Under the pieces are notes generated by a model. The model searched no databases. It worked only from the letters and a program-made list of their open reading frames with translations, and had not been told where the DNA came from. Below, piece after piece: positions 57,981-64,000 of a DNA stretch of 64,000 nucleotides. The DNA is from Paraburkholderia heleia NBRC 101817. GTDB taxonomy: Bacteria; Pseudomonadota; Gammaproteobacteria; Burkholderiales; Burkholderiaceae. Position 1 is the stretch's first letter, and each line of letters starts with the position of its first letter. The DNA lies in NCBI RefSeq assembly GCF_000739775.1, contig NZ_BBJH01000022.1, forward strand, positions 1-64,000, in the 5' to 3' direction. Both the position numbers and the translations under genes were made by a program.

Positions 57981-58081
57981 CGCATTTCGGCTCCTTACTC
58001 CGGCACGCGCGTTCGGGCGCGCGAATATCGTTCGGGATGCGAATCAGTTTGACCGCAACGCCCGCCGGACGGCGGATCCAG

Positions 58082-58250
58082 CCGGCCGCGCCACGCTTGG
58101 GGCGCGGCCGGAAAGGCAGACGTCAGTAAACGCAGGTAATGCGCAAGCGTTGCCGGCCGCACGGGCCGCGGGTAACGTTGATGGGCGTTTCGTTCCCCGG
58201 AGCGCACGGTGTATTCTCATTGCCCGGCCAGAGATGGCCGGGATTTTTTT
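58082..58250 (+). ncRNA. Candidate small RNA ending in a strong terminator
   Basis: Between 57981 and 58646 no convincing gene is seen. An 11-bp stem (58082-58092 with 58101-58111) is followed by a textbook intrinsic terminator: CCCGGCCA, GAGA, TGGCCGGG, A, then seven T's (58223-58250). The preceding gene already has its own hairpin, so this terminator probably ends a separate transcript. The 5' end is not defined. A very short RNA starting after a TATTCT element at 58212-58217 is also possible. Confidence 0.35.
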
Positions 58251-58374
58251 GCGCGCGGATCAGAACACCAGGGCTTTTCGGGCGCCAGGCGCACCAGGGT
58301 TTTTTTCCGATTGCGGACGCAATTTTGCGGACGTAAGGTGGAATGGCCTCTTGAGAACAGGCGAGCCTTGTGAC

Positions 58375-58410
58375 CCCCGGTCGCGACACGGTCCGGCCGG
58401 GGATTTTTTT
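58375..58410 (+). terminator. Second poly-T terminator in the noncoding stretch
   Basis: CCCCGG pairs with CCGGGG around a 16-base loop and is followed by A and seven T's. It lies 125 bases beyond the first terminator with no gene between them, so it may end another small transcript. Confidence 0.5.
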
Positions 58411-58468
58411 GGCTTCAATGCCTGTGGGGAATCGCGTCTGCAGCAGCGGCGCCGCGAGAGAAAGGACT

Positions 58469-58526
58469 ATGACGGATCACCGAATGAGGAGTTCGGCTTC
58501 GCTCCAGCCAGAGCTAGATCCGTCAT
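58469..58526 (+). other. Long-range inverted repeat in the IMPACT gene leader
   Basis: ATGACGGATC at 58469-58478 is exactly complementary to GATCCGTCAT at 58517-58526; a smaller GGAG/CTCC stem nests inside. The element lies about 120 bases before the next gene. A short frame starting at 58469 (MTDHRMRSSASLQPELDPSC) has AAAGGA before it but weak coding bias; I do not call it a gene. Confidence 0.4.
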
Positions 58527-58646
58527 GTCGTGCATTATCCGGGCTCAAAGCCGGAACGTCACTAGCCTCTCGCGCAAAGATCCATTACATAAACCGGCAA
58601 GATTTGGGGACGGACGTCGAAAGCCGGCCTGTGCGCATCGGTTAAC

Positions 58647-59285
58647 ATGGGAGTTTCGCCTGCAGGGCCCGCCCGCTTTTGCCAACCGCTTGTGCCGACC
58701 TTTACGCTTGCCCATCCCGTCACCGCGGAACTCGAGATCCGCAAGAGCCGCTTCATCGCGCACGCCATTCCTGTTGCCGACCGCGAAGCGGCCATGGCCG
58801 AAATCCGCCGTCTGCGCGACGAACACCCCGCCGCCACGCACGTTTGCTGGGCGCTGCTCGCGGGCGGCCAGTCCGGCATGTCCGATGACGGCGAACCCTC
58901 CGGCACCGCCGGGCGCCCGATCCTCGAAGTGCTGCGCCATCACGACCTGGACGGCGTGCTCGCCGCGGTGGTGCGCTACTACGGCGGCGTGAAGCTCGGC
59001 GCGGGCGGCCTCGTGCGCGCCTATACCGACGCCATTGCGAGCGCCTTGCAGGGGGCCGCGCGCGTCGAGCGCATCGCGCAGGCGCAACTCACCGTCGAAC
59101 TTGGCTATCCCGACGAAACCCGCGTGCGTCACTGGATCGACCAGGCGCACTTCACGCTCGTGGAGAGCCAGTACGCCATGACGGTCCGCCTCACGATCCA
59201 GCTGCCCGCCACCGCCGTGGACGCCGCGCGCCACGCACTGACCGACCTCACGCAAGGCCGCTCAGGCTTCCCCGAGCACGGTTGA
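58647..59285 (+). CDS. IMPACT/YigZ family protein
   Basis: A 212-residue protein. The IMPACT N-domain covers about 20-130 with the family block DDGEPSGTAGRPILEVL and VVRYYGGVKLGAGGLVRAY; the C-terminal DUF1949 domain follows. YigZ-type proteins are implicated in stress translation control or peptide processing, but the bacterial role is unsettled. The true start may be a GTG at 58692 (VPTFTLAHP). Confidence 0.9.
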   Translation: MGVSPAGPARFCQPLVPTFTLAHPVTAELEIRKSRFIAHAIPVADREAAMAEIRRLRDEHPAATHVCWALLAGGQSGMSDDGEPSGTAGRPILEVLRHHDLDGVLAAVVRYYGGVKLGAGGLVRAYTDAIASALQGAARVERIAQAQLTVELGYPDETRVRHWIDQAHFTLVESQYAMTVRLTIQLPATAVDAARHALTDLTQGRSGFPEHG

Positions 59286-59357
59286 AGCGGTCGCCCGGCG
59301 CCCAGCGACCGCCGCCGTGCAGGTCGCGCACTTTTCAAAATCTTTTCATTTCTTTCA

Positions 59358-59384
59358 TCAAGTTTCATGAAAGCTTGCCGTAAT
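59358..59384 (+). promoter_or_regulatory. Sigma-28 (FliA) promoter of fliD
   Basis: TCAAGTTT, 11 bases, GCCGTAAT: an almost perfect match to the flagellar sigma-28 consensus (TAAAGTTT-N11-GCCGATAA), 65 bases before the fliD ATG. Confidence 0.8.
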
Positions 59385-59449
59385 GAAAGCATGGCCGCGC
59401 ATTCGCGCGTTCCGTCGACTCGACGCACCAGAACGAACGGACTTCTTTC

Positions 59450-60892
59450 ATGGCAAGCACGATCACGAACTCCACGACCGCCAGCGCGAACAGCGCGTTG
59501 AGCGACGCCGCCCAGTCCATCATCAGCGGCGCGACGAACTCCACGCTCGACGTCAACCAGCTCGTCAAGGCGCTCGTCAATGCAAAAATCGCTGGGCCGA
59601 GCGCTATCCTCAGCGCGAAGCAGAGCGCCAGCAACACGACGCTCTCGGCCCTGGGCACGCTGAAGTCGGCCCTCGCTTCACTCCAGAGCGCGCTCGAGCC
59701 GTTCAAGGACGGCGCCGCGCTGCAACGCTTCACCGCCACGGCGAGCGAGAAGGACAAGGGCTTGAGCGCAGTGCCCGGCAAGAACGCCGTGGCGGGCAGC
59801 TTCACGGTCGAGGTCGATCGCCTCGCGACGGCGCACAAGCTCGCCTCGGACGGATTCGATGCGGGCGAGACGCTAGGGGAAGGCAGCCTCGACCTTTCGA
59901 TGGGCGGCAAGTCCATGCATCTGACGATCGCCGCGGGCAGCAACAAGCTCACCGACGTCGTCGCGGCGATCAATCAGGCGAAGGACAATCCCGGCGTCAC
60001 GGCTTCGATCGTCAACGGCGCCGACGGTCAGCACCTCGTGCTGACCGCGAACAAGACCGGCGCGGTCAACGCGATCGACGTCCAGGCGGGCCCGGGCGTC
60101 GATACCCGCCTCGCTTCCTCGCAGATGCGCGAAGTCGAACCGGCCGGCGACGCCGAGCTGCGCATCGACGGCACGCGCGTCACAAGCGCGAGCAACACGC
60201 TCGAGGGCGTGGTGAGCGACATCACGATCAAGCTCACCAGCGCCTCGGTGGGCACGAAGCAAACGCTCACCATCGCTCCCGACACCGAAGCGACAGGCAC
60301 ATCCATTCGCGCCTTCGTTAAGGCGTACAACAGCTACGTGGATGCCCTCAACGGGCTGACCTCCTACACGGCCGCGACCGGTTCGACGAGCGCGCAAGCG
60401 GGCGCACTGCTCGGCGACTCGATCGCGCGCACCCTCGCGGCGAGTTTGCCGGCGGTCGTTTCGGCGGGCGTGAAGGGCAGCGACGGCGTGACCCATTCGC
60501 TGGGCGAGATCGGCATCAAGCTCGACAAGAGCGGCAAGCTGGAAATCGACGACGAGACGTTCAAGAAGGCGCTGCAACCGGGTAACAGTGCGATTGCCGC
60601 GCTGTTCGGCAGCGACGGCATGACCGCCAGGCTCAACAGCGCCATCACGCCCTACGTTCAGTCGAGCGGCATCATCGAGCGGCGCAGCACGGCCATCAAC
60701 AAGGAGCTTGACGACATCAAAAAGCAGTCGTCGATGCTCGATGTGCGTGCAACCGGGCTCACTGCGAAATTCAACCGCCAGTTCACTGCGCTCAATAACC
60801 TCATGTCGATCATGAACAACAACCAGCAATATCTGACACAGCTCTTTGGCGGCGCAAACAGCGCGGGCGCCCTCGCGACGAATCACAAATAA
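59450..60892 (+). CDS. fliD: Flagellar hook-associated protein 2 (filament cap)
   Basis: A 480-residue secreted cap protein that folds flagellin onto the filament tip. FliD_N is at about 25-125 (STLDVNQLVKALVNAKIAGP), FliD_C at about 235-465, with helical ends that polymerise (STAINKELDDIKKQSSML, QQYLTQLFGGANSAG). Many small residues, exported by the flagellar type III system. It is alone here: no fliC, fliS or fliT follows. Confidence 0.93.
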   Translation: MASTITNSTTASANSALSDAAQSIISGATNSTLDVNQLVKALVNAKIAGPSAILSAKQSASNTTLSALGTLKSALASLQSALEPFKDGAALQRFTATASEKDKGLSAVPGKNAVAGSFTVEVDRLATAHKLASDGFDAGETLGEGSLDLSMGGKSMHLTIAAGSNKLTDVVAAINQAKDNPGVTASIVNGADGQHLVLTANKTGAVNAIDVQAGPGVDTRLASSQMREVEPAGDAELRIDGTRVTSASNTLEGVVSDITIKLTSASVGTKQTLTIAPDTEATGTSIRAFVKAYNSYVDALNGLTSYTAATGSTSAQAGALLGDSIARTLAASLPAVVSAGVKGSDGVTHSLGEIGIKLDKSGKLEIDDETFKKALQPGNSAIAALFGSDGMTARLNSAITPYVQSSGIIERRSTAINKELDDIKKQSSMLDVRATGLTAKFNRQFTALNNLMSIMNNNQQYLTQLFGGANSAGALATNHK

Positions 60893-60935
60893 GGCTTGAA
60901 TGCGCGCGGCTCGCTAGCAAACGTCGAAAGCAGAC

Positions 60936-61030
60936 AAAAAAAAGCCGCCGAGTGAATCGGCGGCCAACAGGGGACGTGAAGAACAACCGCGAATCGAACT
61001 ATCGAATCGACCCGACCGCTCCATCATGGC
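60936..61030 (-). ncRNA. Candidate minus-strand small RNA
   Basis: On the minus strand GCCGCCGA, a 5-base loop and TCGGCGGC are followed by eight T's (60964 down to 60936): a strong intrinsic terminator with no minus-strand gene just upstream, since 61205-61450 is a plus-strand gene. A short transcript starting near 61030 would be about 95 bases. TTAAG-ACAAA-CTTAA at 61040-61054 marks a possible promoter or operator. It could instead end readthrough from the gene at 61475-62089. Confidence 0.4.
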
Positions 61031-61204
61031 GAGCCAAAATTAAGACAAACTTAAACGCCTGCAAAAAAACGATCGCGAATTCCGGCGCACGAGGCGCGGG
61101 CAATTGAAAGAACGCGGATTAACGGGCTGGCTATACTTGATCTGGTCAGGGGCGTCCACTCATTCGCGCCCGCATGACTGTCTACCCAATCCGGAAGAGC
61201 CGCC

Positions 61205-61450
61205 ATGTTTGATCGACTGCATCGGTTTATGGAAGGCGCAGGTCCCGAGCGGCGCCATCGCGTCTGGAGCAAAGTGCGCATTTTCGTGGCTGCAATGGGC
61301 ACGCTCGGCTCTGCCGCCGGCATCGCCATCGCGGTGGTCGGCCTCATCAACTTCGACCACCAGAAGGTGATTGCCGGCGTGGCCGTCATCATCGTCTGCA
61401 CGGCGGTCTACGTATCGATCCTCGTGCGCGACCGCAATCGGGCCGACTAG
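61205..61450 (+). CDS. Small two-helix membrane protein
   Basis: An 81-residue inner-membrane protein: helices at about 26-48 (FVAAMGTLGSAAGIAIAVVG) and 54-73 (KVIAGVAVIIVCTAVYVSIL), with basic ends that place both termini in the cytoplasm. GGAAGAG precedes the ATG. Function unknown. Confidence 0.75.
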   Translation: MFDRLHRFMEGAGPERRHRVWSKVRIFVAAMGTLGSAAGIAIAVVGLINFDHQKVIAGVAVIIVCTAVYVSILVRDRNRAD

Positions 61451-61474
61451 CCATGCCGCCCCGGTGTCACCGCC

Positions 61475-62089
61475 TCACTGCAGGTTCTGGCCGTCGCGCG
61501 TGACGTGCACGGCGGTCGCGCCCACGTAGTCGGCGCGAATGCTGTCGCCCACCTTGATCGACTCGAGCGGCACGTCCGGCGGCGCCACTACCACGACCGT
61601 ACGGGTCGGTCCGCGCAATGCGACCTTGCGGCTCTTGCGGTCGATCTTCTCCACCGTCGCGATCACCTGCACGCTGCGCGCCGTCGCCGTCACGCCGCCG
61701 GAAGCGGGCGTGGTGGCGACCGTATCGACGCGCGAGCGTATGCCCCTCGTGGCAACCTTTTCGGCACGCAGCAGCAGCGCCTCCTTGTAGAGGATGTTCA
61801 CATGATCGCCGGGCTTGAGCTTGCTCACGTCGCCGACCGCGGGATCGACCGAGACCGTCACGAGGTTGCGTCGCGCGCCGCGCAGCGTGACGGAATTGGT
61901 GGCCGCGTCGATGCTCACGACCGTCGCCGTGGTCTGCACCTCGCCGATCTGCAGCGCGGCGTTGGGCGCACTCTCAGGCGCGGCATCGGATGCCGTCTGC
62001 GCATACAGCGGCACGGGCGGCGAAACACCGAGGGCAAGCACGAGCACGGCGCCGGGCAGCGGCGCGGAAGAACGATAGCGCGTGGACAT
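61475..62089 (-). CDS. Periplasmic protein with duplicated small beta domains
   Basis: A 204-residue exported protein with signal segment PLPGAVLVLALGVSPPVPLY. Two similar beta units follow: TATVVSIDAATNSVTLRGAR and IATVEKIDRKSRKVALRGPT, each ending in a KPGD/KVGD turn (LKPGDHVNILY, IKVGDSIRADY). AAGGAGG six bases before the ATG at 62089 fixes the start. No enzyme motif; function unknown. Confidence 0.78.
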   Translation of the reverse strand: MSTRYRSSAPLPGAVLVLALGVSPPVPLYAQTASDAAPESAPNAALQIGEVQTTATVVSIDAATNSVTLRGARRNLVTVSVDPAVGDVSKLKPGDHVNILYKEALLLRAEKVATRGIRSRVDTVATTPASGGVTATARSVQVIATVEKIDRKSRKVALRGPTRTVVVVAPPDVPLESIKVGDSIRADYVGATAVHVTRDGQNLQ

Positions 62090-62768
62090 GAAGCCTCCTT
62101 GTTTGAATCCAATCCGCATTGCGCATGGCAATCGATTCGAAATGTTTGCGAAAACATTCTGCACAAAAAAATCAAATCGCTCGCTGAAATTGCCCCATGG
62201 CCGTCATCACCCGCGCCGGCCGCGCCAATTTTTACCGCGCAGACCGAAAACGCTAACAAACATCTAAAAGGCGCCACTGCCGTCATTTAATTCATATTGG
62301 ATAAGATTGATCCAGTTCAATATATGCTGAATACGGATTTAGTCATACAAAACAAGGCGAAGTGTTGCTTTTCAATGTTTGAGCAATCAAGTCGGGTTAA
62401 CCGGCTGCAACAGGAGCAAACTTCGCATTGCGGGGGCGATGCGAAATGGCCGCGCCCATTGTTGACCGGCGCGAACCGGTTGTTTTTTCCCATTAGTTCA
62501 GGATTATCCACAAGTCAAGCAGACTATTTTTCCGCTAGCTATACACATTCCCTACAAAAACAATTATTAATATCCGCTGCGGAACACCAAGGCGTTTCGC
62601 AACAAGCGCCCTTCACCGGGCGTCGATTTCGCCGTCCGTCATGGCCCCCGCGTCACCGCACCGGCGCCGGGTCCATGGCAAGCGACAAGACCCGCTTGCA
62701 GGAAGGGTTACAGGAGCGGCACATCCGCAATGCCGCGTGTCCGGAATCTTTCGTCGACGAGTGAACAC
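62090..62768. other. AT-rich noncoding gap
   Basis: About 680 bases, markedly AT-richer than the rest of the window between about 62140 and 62600 (for example TTATTAATATCC near 62564). I see no credible gene; the open frame across it lacks a ribosome site and family resemblance. Such islands often hold promoters silenced by H-NS-like proteins or mark past insertion. Confidence 0.55.
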
Positions 62769-63173
62769 ATGCTTACCCGAACCGAGAACCTGCCCAGCGT
62801 CGCGAGAAGAATGGCCGCCGGCCAGATGTTGATGGAAGGCGCGACCGTGAATAGCGTCGCCGACTCACTCCACCTTTCCGCCCAGACGGTGAGGCGCTAC
62901 AAGTCCATCGTCGAAGACGGCGGACTCGCCGCTCTCCAGCAGATGAGCGTGGGTGGCCGTCCTTCGGTGCTCGATCAAGCCGCGCTAGGCTGGATCGCGA
63001 GCGCCCTGCACGGCTCCGCCCGAGAGCACGGCTTTGCGAGCGATGCGTGGACCAACAGCCGCGTGCGCGAGCTGATCGGCCGCCAGTTCGGCGTGCACTA
63101 TTCGCGCGTCTATACCTGGCAGATCGTCTCGAACCTCGGTCTCGGCCACCGGCTGTCGAAATCCGCGCGCTGA
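62769..63173 (+). CDS. Stand-alone transposase-type winged-helix protein
   Basis: A 134-residue DNA-binding protein made of two HTH units as in the N-terminus of IS630-family transposases: VNSVADSLHLSAQTVRRYKS and RVRELIGRQFGVHYSRVYTW. The catalytic DDE domain is missing: the frame ends cleanly after LSKSAR and no remnant follows. No terminal repeats or target duplication were seen. It may be a domesticated regulator or a cut-down transposase. Confidence 0.72.
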   Translation: MLTRTENLPSVARRMAAGQMLMEGATVNSVADSLHLSAQTVRRYKSIVEDGGLAALQQMSVGGRPSVLDQAALGWIASALHGSAREHGFASDAWTNSRVRELIGRQFGVHYSRVYTWQIVSNLGLGHRLSKSAR

Positions 63174-63216
63174 ACGGCATGGAGGGCGTCGCGCGCCGCA
63201 CGAAAACCGGCGCGCC

Positions 63217-64000
63217 TCAGCCTCGCGTAGCGGGCGCATCGCGGCTTCGGCTTCCGGCTTCGGGATCCACCAGCGGCTGCGCCCCTTCGCCCGTCCATTG
63301 CTGCGACCGGACCTGATTTCGGCCCGCTTCCCTGGCCTCGTAGAGCAGGCGGTCGGCGGCAGCCAGCAGCTTCGCGCCGCTGCCTCCCTCGGGCGGATTG
63401 CAGCTCGCACCCGCGCTCACCGTCACGCACCCCTCGTGCGTACCACTCAGCGTGAGATTGTCCGACTCGATGCGTTTGCGGATCTTCTCCGCCATGCGCG
63501 CCGCGGCGTCGAGCCCCGTGCCCGGCAGCACCACCGCGAACTCCTCGCCGCCAAAGCGCGCGGCGAGATCGGTTGCGCGCCTCGATCCTGCAGCGATGCG
63601 CCCGGCCACGAACACCAGCACCTCGTCGCCGGCGGCGTGCCCGTAGGTGTCGTTGAAGAGCTTGAAGTGGTCGATGTCGAAAACAGCACGGAAAGCGGCG
63701 CGCATTCGCGCACCGCGTGATGCCACTCCTCCGCGAGACGGCTGTCGAGCGCACGGCGGTTCGCAAGACCCGTGAGCGGGTCGGTGACGGCGAGGCGCAC
63801 GAGCTTGCCCTCGGCCACGACCGCGAAGGTATAGATGCGCTCGACCCCGTCGATTGCCGAGCGCGACGTCTGGGTGCCGGCGTCGCGACGCGAAAGGAAT
63901 GCGAAATTCGGCAGGTCCGCGTAACTCGAGTCGGCACCGCGCGTCGAAGGCGGCCTGCTCGCGAGCAACGTGCCGTCGCGCATCAGGATGAAGAGGTAGC
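63217..64000 (-). pseudogene. Diguanylate cyclase with a frameshift, 5' end beyond the window
   Basis: A GGDEF-domain protein reading in from the right edge. The upstream frame encodes YLFIL, MRDGTLLASRPPST (Cache-like sensor end) and VTDPLTGLANRRALD, then LSVLF; the rest, DIDHFKLFNDTYGHAAGDE onward, is one frame away. The switch is at an A-run at 63680-63683, so one lost base explains it. The active site reads GGEEF and the inhibitory I-site RATD precedes it by five residues, so the intact enzyme would make c-di-GMP with feedback control. A real mutation or a sequencing error are both possible. Confidence 0.8.

Noticed and set aside
62297..62764. A 155-codon plus-strand frame in the AT-rich gap
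   Set aside because: No ribosome site, mixed codon use and no recognisable domain; its end overlaps the start region of the HTH gene in another frame.

Overview
The window is a high-GC chromosomal stretch from a beta-proteobacterium of the Burkholderiaceae, most likely Paraburkholderia or Burkholderia. The evidence is the Burkholderia-type 2-aminoethylphosphonate (AEP) uptake operon, a DUF4148 protein, a long PyrB with an N-terminal extension, LysR/IclR/LacI-rich accessory metabolism, and strong G/C bias at third codon positions. I found no tRNA, rRNA, CRISPR array, prophage or intact insertion sequence. The genus cannot be proven from the sequence alone.

Layout. 0-6.7 kb: a minus-strand AEP operon, phnS-phnT-phnU-phnV, then a GntR regulator and a PhnZ-like HD-domain oxygenase that keeps every iron ligand I recall for PhnZ; a DeoR regulator lies upstream. 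6.9-16 kb: a UbiB/ABC1-like pseudokinase, an EamA exporter, an L,D-transpeptidase-fold protein, NadE, several small proteins, a LysE/Lrp divergent pair and a NUDIX gene reduced to its two ends. 15.8-21.8 kb: an AruH-like aminotransferase next to an IclR regulator, a LacI regulator, an isocitrate-lyase/PEP-mutase-like lyase, and a LysR regulator divergent from an NADP-binding oxidoreductase. 21.9-29.8 kb: a glycine-zipper protein, a response regulator and a hybrid kinase transcribed divergently, then a 1465-residue autotransporter with an extended signal peptide and modular repeats. 30-37.5 kb: ArsR with an old yellow enzyme, DapA-like aldolase, PyrB carrying an N-terminal helix-turn-helix, a zinc-less dehydrogenase and LysR. 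37.6-46.2 kb: a cNMP-binding thioredoxin-reductase-like flavoprotein without the CxxC motif, a periplasmic PaoABC-type molybdenum aldehyde oxidase with a MocA-like protein, and a PepSY membrane protein behind a Fur-box-like palindrome.

46.3-50.3 kb (minus) is the most distinctive block: a compact AEP biosynthesis operon. Its genes are a PEP mutase fused to a nucleotidyltransferase, phosphonopyruvate decarboxylase and AEP transaminase. Together they should turn PEP into AEP, and the fused transferase suggests nucleotide activation of AEP for attachment to a glycan or lipid; no transferase for that last step is in the window. The cell therefore appears able both to make AEP and, from the left-hand operon, to import and oxidise it.

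50.6-64 kb: a chemoreceptor, a class B penicillin-binding protein away from the dcw cluster, a Crp/Fnr regulator divergent from an acyl-CoA synthetase, small exported proteins, a noncoding stretch with two poly-T terminators, an IMPACT-family protein, fliD behind a strong sigma-28 promoter, a candidate minus-strand small RNA, an AT-rich gap with a stand-alone transposase-type DNA-binding protein, and a diguanylate cyclase that is frameshifted and runs off the right edge.
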